This document shows positions 47,702 through 60,365 of a stretch of DNA of 64,000 bases, piece by piece. Source of the DNA: Desmodesmus armatus (taxonomy: Eukaryota > Chlorophyta > Chlorophyceae > Sphaeropleales > Scenedesmaceae); assembly GCA_007449985.2 (NCBI GenBank), contig VIIQ02000002.1:1302001-1366000 (forward strand). The letters are read 5' to 3'. Under the pieces are notes generated by a model. It saw only the letters and a program-made list of their open reading frames with translations. It was not told where the DNA came from and searched no databases. A program made the translations under genes and the position numbers. Positions within the stretch are counted from its first letter, which is position 1. Each line of letters starts with the position of its first letter.

Positions 47702-50700
47702 ATGGTCGTGGGCAGCGCGTTAGAAGCGATTGTGAGCAGCCCGGTAGCGCTCTTCTTCACAGCAGCAGCTGCCGTGGTGGCCTTGGCAGTGATCAGGGTG
47801 CTGGCGAACACCTTCCATGGCGCAAGGCCCCCCATCTTCGAGGGCATCCCTTTTGTGGGCGGGCTGATGAAGTTTGCAGGGGTGAGAACTGCACAGCTGG
47901 TGATCATTTAGCAGAGGCAGTGCTGCTGTGCATTATGGGAAGTAATCAATGATACAACCCTTCTGCAGGGCCCCTGGAAGCTGATGCAGACAGGCTATGA
48001 CCAGCTGGGTGAGGTCTTCACTGTGCCTGTGGCACACAAGCGTGTCACCTTCCTCATCGGCCCTGATGTCGCCCCACACTTCTTCAAGGCCACTGATGAC
48101 GAGATGAGCCAGACAGAGGTAACACACAGGAGCAGCCTGCCCTCTTAGCAGCAGTGCGGCAAAGAGGTGCACCCTAGGGAGCCTCCACATGTGCATTTTC
48201 AACAGCAGGAGCAACATACAGCGCACACTGTGTGTTCGTGAGCAGACAGCAGTGAGAGGCTGCTGGAGCAGCGAAGTAACCTGCCTGTTAGCCTCCTAAG
48301 GAGGCAGCAGCTGCCGTAGCTGAAGCCGTGGTGATTTGCTGCTCCATCACTGCCCCACAGGTGTACAACTTCAACGTGCCCACCTTTGGCAAGGGTGTGG
48401 TGTACGATGTTGACCAGAAAGTGCGCACAGAGCAGTTCAGGTTCTTCACGGAGGCTCTGAAGAAGGACAGGCTCAAGAAGTATGTGCCCATGTTTGCAGC
48501 AGAGGCAGAGGTGAGGAACTAAGGGACCAAGGGACTTGCTGACAGCAGAGCATGGCCTTGCTGCCGACGGGGTGGGAACTCCTGGGGCTGGGTAACAAGG
48601 CTGCAGGAGCGTTGGTGGTGGTGCACTTGTGCAGCCACATGAGGCAGGGGGTGGAGAAAAGCTACCAGCAGCTGCCTGGTGGCTCGTATTCCATATCGCC
48701 TTCCTGCGCCAGCACAAGTACCCGACCCCCCCCCCCCCTGGGCCCTGCCATCCTTCCTGTGTCCTGCAGGCGTACTTTTCCAAGTGGCCTGAGAGTGGTG
48801 AGGTTGACCTGAAGAAGGAGTTTGCCAACCTCATTGCCAAGACAGCTGCACGCACACTGCTGGGACGGGAGATCAGGGAGCAGCTGTTTGACCAGGTGGG
48901 TGTAAGCTCTGTTCATGCCTTGCCTGGTGAAGTGACACTCCTTGTGCACTGCTTTGAGCAGAAGGCACAGCATGGTGTTGGGACAGGGAGGGTCATCCTC
49001 AGGTGTCCACGTCAGTGCTGTCTGTACTGCTGAACTATAGACTAGTGCTTTACAAGGCAAAGAGACCAGTACATCATGGGAGTTGTAGTTTGAGTTTGTA
49101 GAGAGCCATCACGCACAGTCCAGCACTGCTTGATGTGACGGCACCACATTGCCTCTGCGCTGCCTGTACGTGCTTGTGGTGTTGTAACCACCAAACCCTG
49201 ACTCTTCTCTTGTGCGTGCTGCTGCAGGTTGACAGCCTGCTGCACGACCTTGATGACGGCATGCGCCCCATCAGTGTGTTCTTCCCCTACCTGCCCACCT
49301 CATACCACAAGAAGAGGGACCTGGCACGCATTGAGCTGGGCAAGATCTTTGCTAAGGTGGGGGGCTATCTGACATTGGTGAAGGTGGAAGGACGACAATC
49401 AAGTGCCCCTGACATTCTGACATGATCATGGAAAGTTCCTCCAGCTGTTCACCCCACCCCCAGAGGAGGCCAACATCAACCCAGCACAGCAGCTCCCACC
49501 GCTTGCTTGGACCCTGCACGCGCCCTGTCACCCTGACCTGTGTGCCCCTGGCTGCTCCTGCTGCATCCCTCTGTGCAAGTGCAGGTGATTCAGTCCCGCC
49601 GCTCCAGCCCCCACAAGGAGGAGGATGTGCTGCAGCAGTTCTGTGACGCACGCTACCAGAATGTGTACAACGGACGGCAGCTGACGGAGGAGGAGATTGC
49701 TGGTCTGCTCATTGCAGTGCTGTTTGCGGGGCAGCATACCAGCTCCATCACCAGCAGCTGGACAGGCTACTTAATGATCAACGACAAGGTAAGGGGCAGG
49801 GGTGGGGGTGGGCATGGTTTCTAGGGGGGTCTGGTTGTAGCTATCAAGCAGCCGCTGACTGTGTGTGGGGAGTGGAGTGAGTGCGATGCCTCCCCCTTGT
49901 GGGCATTGTGACTATGGAGGCCCAGCACACTAAGGCCGTCACACAGGCAGCGTGTACGCCAGCTGCCAATTCCATTTGCAACTGATCCCTCACAGTAGGC
50001 AGTGTGGCCACTATGGCGGCCGGCTGGCTGATTCTGCTGGATGTTCAAGCAGTAATAGCCAGCAGTATCCTGGATGCTCAAGCAGTGGGCTGAGCTCTTG
50101 TGTGTCCTGCTGTGTATCACGTGCCACAGGAGAAGTCGTATGCTGCTGCTGTTGAGGAGCAGCGGCGCATCATGAAGGAGCACGGCAATGACCTCAGCAT
50201 GGACGTGCTGGGGGAGATGGAGACGCTGCACCTCAACATCCAGGGTGAGGCAGACAGTTTGAGGCCGCCGTTCCAGTCGGCTTTGCTGTGCAAACGCACT
50301 TGGGGTCAAAACATGTACTTCCTGTGTCAGCACATGTGTAGCCATCAGCATTTGTCATGCTCAGCATGTGCATCAGCATCATAAGCCACTTTTCAGCCTG
50401 CTCAATGAGCTGGTGGCCTCACCATGTCACTTGAGTGCAACATGCCAACATCAACCATTGATTTGTGTACAGCTGGCATCAAAGGATTGCTTGGTGTTGT
50501 TGTGGTGTGTCCCACCCTGACTGCCACCTTTTACCCCTGCTCCTGTAGAGGCGCTGCGCATCCACCCCCCTCTGCTGATGGTGATGCGCTACGCCAAGCA
50601 GCCCTTCACAGTCACCACCAGCAAGGGCCAGGCATACACCATCCCTGAGGTGAGACACCCACACACAACATGCCTCCCTAGACCTCTGCACCCCTGTCGC

Positions 50701-51654
50701 TGCTGTTGGCGGACAGCCAAGTGACGCTTGCAGCTCTTCACGGCTAAGCAGTACAGCCACAGCATGTCATCTCCACACTTTCCTGTCACCCTGGCAGCCC
50801 AGATAGGACTCAATTCATACACTGAGCCCAGCCCTGTTGCGTCCACTTGTACAAGTGGCCACCAGCCACAAGGTCACCACCACCATCACCACCACCACAA
50901 CAACAATTGTGTGTGCTTGCTGTGCCCTGCAGGGTGATGTGGTGGCCGTGTCCCCCAACTTCAACCACGTGCTGCCCCAGGTCTTTGAGCGGCCCCTGGC
51001 CTACGAGCCTGACCGCTTCATGCCCCCCCGGATGAGGACAAGAAGAAGCCCTTCTCATACATGGGCTTTGGGGGCGGCCGCCACGCATGCATCGGGCAGA
51101 ACTTTGCCTACCTGCAGGTGTGTTGATTGTACTTTTCTGCCACTCAGTGGGACGTGGTCAGTATATGTGAAATCCAGGAATGTTGGCATTGCATTGGCAA
51201 GTATTCTGATGGTTTCTTGTGATGCATGACCCCGACACACTTCACCCAGGCATGCTAGGGGGCGATGTGTCCTGGCAACACACGCAAGAAGACAGAGAGG
51301 GGCGGGTAATGGCGGTGTGGGGAAGGGACAGCGGGGGCGGGAAGCTTGTTGGTGGTGGCAGTATACTGACGCGCTTGGGAAGATGCTCAACCGCACTGTT
51401 GCAACTCAGTGCAGGAAAACAACCCATGACAACTGTTGACGGTAATAAGGCCAATCATCACATCTCAGCAGGAGTCTCCTGACTGCATGTGTGTTTTTGT
51501 GCTGCAGATCAAGTCCATCTGGAGTGTGATGCTGCGCAACTTTGACTTTGAGATGATTGACCCAGTGCCAGAGCCAGACTACGAGTCAATGGTCATTGGG
51601 CCCAAGCCAGCACGCGTGCGCTTCACACGCCGCAAGCTGCAGCCCGCCGCCTGA
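47702..51654 (+). CDS. CYP51: Sterol 14-alpha-demethylase (cytochrome P450 CYP51), apparent frameshift
   Basis: CYP51 removes the 14-alpha-methyl group in sterol synthesis at the ER, using NADPH-P450 reductase. Ten exons: 47702-47881, 47969-48118, 48361-48510, 48770-48895, 49228-49356, 49585-49788, 50130-50244, 50549-50649, 50933-51117 and 51508-51654, about 495 residues. Visible are an N-terminal membrane anchor (ALFFTAAAAVVALAVI), the substrate-channel region YNFNVPTFGKGVVYDV, the I-helix FAGQHTSS, the ExxR motif EALR in EALRIHPPLLMVMR, and the heme loop FGGGRHACIG with its Cys ligand. Exon nine is 185 nt where 186 are required. The frame breaks in a run of seven C at 51023-51029, just before the heme loop; eight C would restore frame and family consensus. 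All other residues are intact, so sequencing error is likelier than a pseudogene. Confidence 0.93.
48726..48738 (+). repeat. Poly-C tract before a CYP51 acceptor
   Basis: Thirteen C lie about 30 bp upstream of the acceptor of exon 48770-48895. The run probably contributes to the polypyrimidine tract. Confidence 0.7.
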
Positions 51655-51710
51655 TCCCTGCGTTGATGCGTGCAGCGCGTTTCAGGGGATGGAGTGCAGC
51701 TTGCGGCGTG

Positions 51711-51715
51711 TGTAA
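51711..51715 (+). terminator. TGTAA polyadenylation signal, CYP51
   Basis: TGTAA lies 57 bp after the stop, in the expected position. Confidence 0.5.
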
Positions 51716-52745
51716 CGTGCGGCAAGCTCTTGTCCCCCGGCTTGCGCAGTTTGTCAGTTGGTCGCAGCAGCAGGGAGCACCGCAGCAGCCAGCCTACGCA
51801 TCTGGTTACGGCCGCACTAGCCGTGTGTGCAGTGTGGCACAAGGAGTTGAGTGTGCGGCTCAATTGCATGCTGTGGGGTGTGAGCGTATGAAGAGAGTTG
51901 AGCCCACAGTGTGGGCTTGTCCTGGCCTCAGACCCGGTGTGGCCGCATGTTGCTGTTGCATGTTGGTCAACAGCAGTGTTTGCAAGCTTGCAGCACGCAG
52001 TGTGGGGCAGCATAGTGCGAGCATCAGCGGACAACACCACCATGTCTGCTGCTGCCACACAATAATCAATTTCTGCTGCCAAATTTCCGCAGCAGGTGTC
52101 ACCGCTCTTAAGGGGTGCGTTCCTGTGTACGCCTTTTTGTGTGCACGGGCGTGCCGCACGTCACTGTTCTGGGCATGTGCTTTAGGGCACTGCAAATGGC
52201 AGGCTTGCCTCCTGACCAGTTGCCTGGAGAGTTGCTGCAGCTGGTTAGCAGCATGAGGGAGTGGTTTGCAGTGTGAGTGTGGATCGCTTTCGGCTTGACA
52301 TACCGTTGTCCTTTTGAGCCAGTGTGCCAGGTGTACCTGAGAGCTGTTTGTTTCGAGAACAGCATGGCGTGTGCCTTGCACAGAGCTTGTTTCCCCATCC
52401 CTGAGAGTCGTTTGGCTGATGCTCTGCAGCTGTTTTAGTATGCAGGTATGCATGGGCAAAAGTTGTTTTGTTGGTTGTGTTACCAACACAGGTAGTATCG
52501 CTGATCATTGGCGACCGTAGTGCTGCCTGTGCAGTGCTGCAGCACCTTCACTTGGTTGCTGGCGCGTGTGAAGGGTAGTGGCAGGAAGGTACGCTTCAGT
52601 GCCTGTGCACTGAGAAGATTGTTTTTTTGTTCGCGAAGATCAGTGACTGTTGACTGCCCTAAGATACTGTAACAATGCCTGTGTATCTACCAGCACTCTC
52701 CTCCAGCATGGGCTATTGCATCCACTTGGACCTAGCTGAGCGTGT

Positions 52746-52750
52746 TTACA
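52746..52750 (-). terminator. TGTAA polyadenylation signal, ELMO gene
   Basis: The complement reads TGTAA about 145 bp after the ELMO-gene stop. Confidence 0.45.
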
Positions 52751-52893
52751 TTGGATAGTACAACTCGACAACCCTTCTTAAATTCCTGTAGCTCTGGCTC
52801 TTGATACAGAAACCCCCGCACCCAAGGACCCTGCACACTGAGCACCCTTCCAGAACGCCAGCCGTATCCATGCTGGCGAAGCACATGCGTCTG

Positions 52894-54855
52894 CTAGCTG
52901 TCCTGCAAGTGCTGCCGCAGCTGCTGCAGTGTCTTAGGCCTCTTGCGCAGTGCTTTGTCCAGGCAGGCCTTGACCTCAGCCATGACACTGTTGAACTCCA
53001 TGTAGCTGGCCTTGCGCCGCAGCCACACACGGTCCAGCAGGGCGTATGTGCTGCAGTACACCTCCTCAAAGGCAGCATCACTGTCACGCAGCAGCTCACA
53101 AAAGGCCCGGCCTGCAGGACACACAGCAGTGGGCATGTCAGAAGCGTAAAAGGGTACACCCGTACAACCCGTACATACTGCAAGGTACTGCAGGCAGCCT
53201 GCAGAAATCCATAGAAGCCCTTGTCATCTCAAAGAAATACTAACTGCCAACAGAGTTTGCTGGCTGGGGCTGACTCCTGCAGCTGGTGTGTCACTGCAGA
53301 GCTGGTTGAACTTTGCCTCAGTGAAGAGTGTACAGGTGCCAGCAAGCGCACCTGCTGCTGTCTTTGGCAGCTGTCCAGGATTGTTGTGGACCCCAGCACC
53401 TCTGCAATCTGGAAGGTGAGGTTGAGCCCGCCAGCTGCGAAGGGATACTCCCACTCGCTCCGCTGACCCTGCAAGCAGTCACCACCCAACCCACATCAGT
53501 GCTGCCGTGGGATGTGCACTGAACTATGAGGGGACACCCCAGGCATGCTGCACCTTATCTCCGGCGGCATGCAATGGCGATGAACCACAGGCATCAAGAC
53601 AACAGCGCTGTTGATGCAACTGCTGCAGCTGCCGGCTGTCAAGCATGTACACATGTGTACAGGGGCTTGCCTGTGTTTTCATCATGAGCTGCTTGAAGAG
53701 GGCTGGATGGTGGGTGCCCATGTATATCAGGTTGTCCAAGCCATACAGCCCAGCTCCCCTGAAGTCACGCGCAGGGTCATCACTCTGCAAACACAGCCAC
53801 AAGAGGTTGCAAACTGGCAGGAGGGCGTAGAAGCACGACAAGGAATCGGCCACTGGTAGCGTGTACACCAGCAAGCAGAACTGCACAGCAGCAGGCCCTT
53901 CAGGGCTTTGAAGCCAAGCAATAGGTTGAATTGAGTTCCTGTGCAACTTGCAGCCTGTCACCTAGATGCCCAATTGCTGCACCACTCTTATCTAGGCAAT
54001 GCTGCAGGGTGCTGGGACCATTGCAAAGCTGCTCCTGTGAGGGCATGCCCACCTGCCAGCCCATCTCCTTCCACTGATTGTGCTTCAGACTGCTGAATGG
54101 CAGCTCAGGGAAAGCCAGCGCCCACAGCTCCTGCAGCTGTTGCTGATGCTGTAGGTTGTCAGCATCGTACGGCACTGCTAAGCTGTCCTGCAGCTCCTCC
54201 AACCGCTGAGCCTGGCACCATGCCAGCACAACAGAGCAGGCGTGAGCAGGGGCTGCATTAACCCATTCACACCAGACTGGTTTGATTCCTACTGAGGCAT
54301 ATGTGCTGCCCTGCATTAGCAAAGCTCAGTTGGCGCAGCACAGACACACTCAGCATCCCTTAGGAGGCAGCTGCAAGCAAACGGCTTCCACTGCTGTGAT
54401 GCCCCAGCCCAGCTGCTCACCTGCACTAAGGACAAGGTTGTGCTGCCACCACCTCTCAGCAGCCCTTGCAAGCAGCTGCTTAGTGTACCTGCAAGGGGTC
54501 AACTGCTGTGCTCAGGGCATGGTTTCTGTGCAGTGCTGTGGATCACCGCCATGTGCCGCACACGCATCCGTTGCCACCGTGTTTGCTGTTCAGTCTGTAT
54601 CTCAGCATGGTGCAGCACCACCATATGTAGTAGGCATGCCAACCCTGTCACTGAAATGTCTCACTCACTTACAAACGCCAGCCATGAGTGCACCACCCAT
54701 TGGATGAAGGTGTTGACGGAGAAAGGCCCTGGGTATGGGATGAGCTGCTGATGCCGCTGGCTTGGCTGGACTGGAGCACTGCTGGGTTGCTGTGAGTCAC
54801 CCAGGAGTGACTCTTGCAGCTCATTGTCAGCTGCGAGGCCAGCAAGGCGAGGCAT
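52894..54855 (-). CDS. ELMO domain-containing protein
   Basis: Exons: 54855-54669, 54488-54421, 54205-54053, 53784-53671, 53468-53352 and 53111-52894, about 285 residues, the size of stand-alone ELMO-domain proteins. The domain is recognised by LKHNQWKEMGWQ followed by DPARDFRGAGLYGLDNLIY, then WEYPFAAGGLNLTFQI and a C-terminal DAAFEEVYCSTYALLDR...ASYMEFNSVM block. ELMO-domain proteins of this size act as GTPase-activating proteins for Arl-type small GTPases; the conserved Arg in DFRG fits that. The join between 53352 and 53111 does not keep phase as drawn, so a small exon between them (perhaps containing EAKFNQLCSD) or another donor is likely. Intron three uses a GC donor (CAG|GCAAGC). Confidence 0.85.
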
Positions 54856-55282
54856 TCAGACGAGCTGCAGGGGGAGGTTTGGTGTGGGGCTGACTGGGCT
54901 TGCTGCTGCATCACGCACCAGGGCCACCCCTTCTTCTCCTCATACTCATCTTGTAAAACTAACGGCTTTTAGAGGTACTTTATTTGGTGATACGACAAAT
55001 GGATGCCGAATGAGATCGCTGATCTGGCCTGCTCTATGTATCTTAGCTTGCTACGTGGCAAGGTGATGCGGTACGGATTGATTCTTTGTAGTGGAGTACT
55101 CAAACTGACGAGCGGCTGAGGTGCGCTGCACAAGGTTTGCATGGTGGACTTTTTCATGGGCATGAACATGCACAAACCATGCCAGTAAATCTGTTAAAGA
55201 GTGGACCCCAAGTGGATCTCCCCAATAGGGAAGGCAAACAAGCACCTCCTGCTGCTGGTGGCTGCAAACAGCAAGACAAGGC
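54856..55282. other. Intergenic region, EF-hand / ELMO (tandem)
   Basis: 427 bp between the EF-hand gene stop and the ELMO gene start, both on the minus strand. It should include the EF-hand 3' UTR and the ELMO promoter. Nothing specific was recognised. Confidence 0.45.
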
Positions 55283-57484
55283 TCAAGCATCTGCAAATGA
55301 GTCGCAGAACACACCCCAGCTGACGCTGCCAGCTGCATCTGTTGCCGCCCGCTTTACCCAGGCCTGCTCCTGCGCGCTCAACACCACCCCCAGGGCCGCG
55401 CATGCAGCCTTGAAAGCCCTGTCAGGCAGCATGCCGCTGCCTGCCGAGTCAAACGACTCGAACACTGCACGCATGTCTGCCACACTGCCGTTGATGCGCT
55501 TGCGCAGGTTTGCCACAAGACGCTCTGTGGCTTGTGCATCCACCAGCGCCTGCAGCACAGCAGCACAAAACAGCACGTGTGTCAGCTCAGCTCTACATCC
55601 CTATCAGCATGCTGGCATGCATGCATGCTCACTGGCGACAAACCCCGTGCGGTGCTGAGCTGTGCATTGACAGACTGGCACTGCGCATCACCTGAAGAAC
55701 ACAAACAGTGCGTTTCGAGCCCATCAGCAGACACACCTGGGTGTTGTCGACGCCAGCAGGGCTGTACATGGCATAGTAGTCGCCATCCAGCAGCTGCCTG
55801 ACAATCTTCTCATAGGCAAGGTAGCCACTGCACAGCATGAAGATGCAGCAAGCAGAAGATGTCATGAGCCACCACACCAAAGCAGCCCTGGTTTGCATGA
55901 GCAACCTGCAATTCCTGCACTGCTACCAGAGTCACCAGCCCCCGTTCCCAGTACAGCAGGGAAGTCTGTGCTGCTTGGCCATGAACATCCTGCAGCGTAT
56001 GCCACTCTCACCTGCCCTCTGGGTCATGCACATGGTACAGTGCCAGCAGTGAGTCATCATCCAGCTGCATGCCAAAGCTCTCACTGAACATCCTGAAGTC
56101 TTCAAAGTGAATCTGCATGGCCAGCACAGCAAAGACAGTCAGCTGAAGGCTCTGACCACACACAAACAAGTCTGGCTGCTGCAACTGGACTGCTGCACTG
56201 GCCAATACAGCCAGCACATGTGATGCATCTTCCAGGTGATGTGCTGCCAGCACAGGGTAACTGTGATGCTGCCCTGCATCCAGCACCATCCTTCCTCACC
56301 ATGCCTGTGTCCTGCTTGTCATACATCTTGAACAGCTTGCGCATCTTGAAGGCGTTGTCGTTGTTGTTGCCCAGCTTGGCGCTCATGCGCTCACGCATGG
56401 TGCTGATCATCTTGGCCAGCCGCTTGCTGCAGGAGCACATGCAGGCAGACAGACGTGACAGTAGCTCAGCACACAGCGAAAGCAGGGCCAGTATGGTACC
56501 TGCTGTCCTGCAGGGCAGTGTGCTGATGGGGTAGAACCGATGGATATGATGTGCAAATGATGGGTGAGTAATTAGCAAAGACAGCCCATCAGCCTAGCAA
56601 CTGAGCAACTGCATCTAGCAGTGCAGCACTGGACCCTGCAAGCTGATCCATCAGCACACTCACTCTCCCACACGGTTGTAGGATGATGCATAGTGCTCCT
56701 TGAGACTGGTCTGTGTGAGAGCAAGGTCCTTGTTGCGCATGGGGCTGCGCAGGCGGCTTTGTTTGTCAAAGGGTGCATAGAAGTCTGTGGAGTAGCTGGT
56801 TGTGAAGGGGCTGATGCGGTCATCGCCCAGCGCAATATTGCTGCAGGGGGGCTTGAATGAGTCCTGCACAGAATCCACAAGTGAAGCCAACAGTTGCACG
56901 AAAGGTTGATGCTTGGGCACACCATGATGAGCAAGGCCTGGAGCTGTTACATGCTGCTGGCAGGAGTGAGGCACTACTGCTGTACAAGAATTCATGCGAG
57001 ACAGATGCTGCTGTTGAACTGTCGTGGGTGGTACCCAGCAGCAGCAACCACTCACTTGTGCAGCACGCTCCTGCAGACACGGCCACAGGTTGTCCTGCTC
57101 TGGCTGGTGGGCCTCCTCTGGATGGTTGCAAGGGTCACGCTGCATGCTCCCATAAGTCTGCTTGGGTGGGCGTGCTCGAGTGGTTATGAAGCTTGACTCG
57201 GGTGGCTGCTTTGTCTCGAGCTGGGCCATGAAGGGAGTCTTCTTGTACGTCTCTTGCATGCCCTGGCCAAACCCAGTGTACCTGTGGGTGTATACACACA
57301 GTGGCAGTGTCTCTCGACCATGCTGGGCTTCTGCTGCTGTTGTGGCTTGCTGCTTTGGCATGCTCCAATTGAAGGGTACTGGCACAGTGCTGTCACGATC
57401 TAGACAAGGTAAAGTTTCTCACCCTGGTATCTTGAACTCAGGGTCGCAGAAAGGCTGCATGCCGTGCTGGCTTTGCTCCAACAT
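55283..57484 (-). CDS. Multi-EF-hand protein, possibly axonemal
   Basis: Seven exons, 57484-57423, 57281-57056, 56863-56664, 56426-56300, 56112-56012, 55827-55737 and 55549-55283, give 357 residues in frame. The N-terminal 160 residues contain short Tyr/Pro motifs (KIPGYTGFGQGM, TTSYSTDFYAPF, YASSYNRVG) like those of proteins lining axonemal microtubules. The C-terminal half has degenerate EF-hands: YDKQDTGMIHFEDF, HDPEGSGYLAYEKI, FDSAGSGMLPDRAF and a last one ending SVSWGVFCDSF. Several loops lack a full set of Ca ligands, so binding may be weak. The ciliary role is an inference from motif style and the flagellar setting; the exact orthologue was not identified. It is divergent with IMP2. 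Confidence 0.7.
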
Positions 57485-57907
57485 TTTGTGTTTGCTCTGG
57501 GACGAGTAGGAAGGTTTACTAGACTCGAAACAGGTGTATCGTCTATTCAAGATGTCTTAACGCACATATTGGAGCCAGATTTGGTGCAACCACGTCCAGA
57601 AGAGGCACACAGTTCGTAACATGCTACAGCTGTTATGTATGTCTGGGTAACCTTGGAGGCATGTAGTCACCTTACTCGTGCTTACGGGTTTCTTGTGTCA
57701 CCATTGCCTAGTGAGCTCTGTCTTCCCTCTGCGAACTGTTTGCAAACGGAGTCACTGCTCGGACAGACTGATCGGCTCTGACATTTATCCAATATGCTTT
57801 GTTAGTGCGCGTATAAACCTGTTCAACCTGCTGGAAGCCGTGAATGCGCAAGACTGATGGCACCGCAATACACATGATCTGTGCTGCTGTGCTGGCCCAG
57901 CTTGGGA
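57485..57907. promoter_or_regulatory. Divergent promoter region, EF-hand / IMP2, with TATA-like box
   Basis: 423 bp between opposing starts. A TATAAA at 57812-57817 lies 91 bp before the IMP2 ATG and could serve as its TATA box. No element could be assigned to the EF-hand gene. Confidence 0.35.
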
Positions 57908-59436
57908 ATGCGCCTAGGCCATCTGTCCCGAGCCCTCTGGAGTGTACCCATAGCCATCAGCTTCACTGACACTGTCGCCTCAATCATAAGGTGGGGTGGC
58001 TACCTTCTTGGAGGGATGCGCACTTGCACAGCACAGCAGCAGAGCAGCGATCTGCCGCAGCCACTGCGCTGCCCCTGCCAACCAGCGTGTTTCACCTGCT
58101 TGTGCCTGATCATTCACAGGGTGGATGGGGCGTCTATGCAGCCATGTCTGAACCCAACAACCTCTCACACATCTGACTGGGTCTTTGTGGAGAAGTTCAG
58201 CATCAAGTGGCTTGGCAACGTCAGCAGGGGCGAAGTGGTGGTCCTGTGGTGAGCTAGACAGTTGCAAGTCTATGAGCAGCAGCCACCCCACGCAGCCAGC
58301 TTTGAGGTCGCCTGCATGGTCTGTTCGACAGGGTTTGCGCCAGGTGGTTGCAGCAGCAACAGCAGCAGCAGCAGTGGCGACACCAGCAGCAACAGAGGGC
58401 AACCCCATGAGGTCCAACTTCCCTGAGCTGCCCGTGTGCTTTACAGGGCCCCTGACAACCCCCACCAGCAGATCATCAAGCGTCTGCTGGCCCTAGAGGG
58501 TGACACGATCGTGGAGGAGACAGCCACAGGTGCTACAGCACACATCCCACAGGTCAGCTCAGACTGAGGGAGGCAGGGAGCCCTGGCAGGAAGCATGCAC
58601 ACACCCACACACTCAGTTGTCAAACGCAGCAGCTGCAATACCACCTGCGGGAGCTTCAGTGGCACAACATTATAGACCACCGGCAGCTGGCCTCTGCCTG
58701 TTGCCGCGCTAGCAGCCGACAGCTTCACAACAGTTGCATAGGGTTGTGTATGACGGGGTTTCTCTAGGAGGGGCGTGAGCTCATGCGCAGTTGTTGTGTT
58801 GAGCAGGGGTTTAATCCCACCAGCGGTGCATGTAGTAAAAGCAGCACAAAGACCTGCTGTCAGGGCTGATGGGACTGCATGCGGTGCAGGCAGCCCACCG
58901 TGGTGTGATCTGTTCTTTGTTGTCTCCTGCAGGGTCGCTGCTGGGTGGAGGGTGACAACACTGCTCACAGCAATGACAGCAAGACAGCCTATGGCCCGGT
59001 GAGAGCACAGCACGCACCAACCCACAGCGATGACAGCAACACAGCCAAGCAGCAGTGCTGTTGATGCTGCAGTCGCAACGGCAGCACTCACAGCGCCCTT
59101 CGCAACCGACAAGGCTTGCTGCAGCTGCTCTTTGCCCTGCAGGACTAGACCTTGGGTCAGCTTGCAACTGAGCTGTGTGGGTTCAGGCGGACTTGTTCCC
59201 GAGCCACAGCTCGATAGTCAGTGACCTGCAGCCATTGGATGTCACCCGCAATCTGCATGTGCTGCTGCTGCTGCGGTGGCCTGCTGCTGCAGGTGCACAC
59301 AGGCCTCCTAGAGGGCCGTGTGAGTCACATTGTGTGGCCACCCACCAGGATGGGGCGAGTGGCAGTGGTGCCACAGCCCGACCGCATCTTGCGCATAGAT
59401 TCAGACACAGCAGGCATCAGCCAAGGTTACAGCTGA
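57908..59436 (+). CDS. IMP2: Mitochondrial inner membrane protease subunit 2
   Basis: This is a signal-peptidase-family (S26) serine protease that removes sorting signals from intermembrane-space proteins at the outer face of the mitochondrial inner membrane. Exons 57908-57990, 58120-58248, 58447-58552, 58933-58998 and 59293-59436 give 175 residues, equal to the usual IMP2/IMMP2L length. The catalytic Ser is in VDGASMQPCLNP and the catalytic Lys in IIKRLLALEGD. The GRCWVEGDNTAHSNDS box and SHIVWPP near the end are family marks. The N-terminal segment SVPIAISFTDTVASI is the membrane anchor. The ATG at 57908 is the first in frame before the anchor. No defect is seen. Confidence 0.95.
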
Positions 59437-60214
59437 CTAATGCAGCCACACCACCAGCCCCTGACAGTTTTCCAACCAGTGGTTGGGCATGCGCACTTGG
59501 CCGGCCTTCTTGACGTGCCTGTGCTGCTGTTTGCTGGTTGCTGATGGCTCCTGCCACCGGTGCTGGGGGGTGGTGCATTGGCGCTTTGCAATGCGCCCTT
59601 TCACTTTCACATATATTTGTCGCCTGCCTCCAATTTGCCTCGGCAAGGGTCTTGAGCAGTATGTGCTGCTGCACATGGGCTGGTTAGCCTTGATGCAGTT
59701 GTCGTGGTGCGGGCAGTACGTTTGCAGTGATTCCACTTGAACTGTGGACGGAGCAGCAAACTCAGGCTGAGTACCCACCGAGCATACCCACCACGCTGCT
59801 GGCAGTTTTGTGGCCGTTGCTGGCTTGTGTCGCAAGCCAGAAGTGGCATTGCTGGCTGCTCATTTTTGTCGCAGCACCTATGCTGCACTGCTAGAGCAGA
59901 GACCAGTAGTCACTAGGGAGGCTGTTGCTGCCTGTGCGCGGTTGTGCAACTCCTCTAGCATATGCTATGGGTTTGCTGGTACGTACCATTGAACCAACGC
60001 AAGAAGAGCTGCTGCCTGTTGAGATGAGTACACATGCCTGGTGGTACAGCATGCTGACAAGCTGTGTATGGCTGTGCTTGTGCAACACAATACTGCTCGC
60101 AGAGTGGCTGGCTGGGGTTTGGTCTGTGACTAAGGCAGCCTCAATGGCTCTGCAAGCAGCCTGAACCTTGTCGCGATGCTCACACAAGTGTCTCCTGTGG
60201 GACTTGCAGCTGCT

Positions 60215-60260
60215 CGTCACATTGAACGCCTAGCAAGCGTCACATTGAACGCCTAGCAAG
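60215..60260. repeat. 23-bp perfect tandem duplication
   Basis: CGTCACATTGAACGCCTAGC plus AAG occurs twice in direct succession, without differences, in the intergenic region. Confidence 0.85.
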
Positions 60261-60360
60261 CAATCCAGCAAGCACCCTTCAGGCTGGTCGGATGCACAGT
60301 GCCCTGCCATCACAACCTGTCATATGGCGATACAACTGGACCTCTGCAGTCATTTGTCAG

Positions 60361-60365
60361 TTACA
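60361..60365 (-). terminator. TGTAA polyadenylation signal, bL34c gene
   Basis: The complement reads TGTAA about 280 bp after the bL34c stop. Confidence 0.4.

Larger units (their letters stand above)
51655..52893. other. Convergent intergenic region, CYP51 / ELMO
   Basis: 1.2 kb between two convergent genes. It should contain 3' UTRs. No coding exon, RNA or repeat was recognised. Confidence 0.5.

Noticed and set aside
50875..50911. CAC-rich stretch resembling a His tag or zinc site
   Set aside because: It is in a CYP51 intron, a simple trinucleotide repeat without coding role.
51023..51654. CYP51 as a pseudogene
   Set aside because: Only one base is missing, in a homopolymer; all splice sites, catalytic motifs and the stop are intact, and a similar C7 deficit occurs in a second conserved gene.
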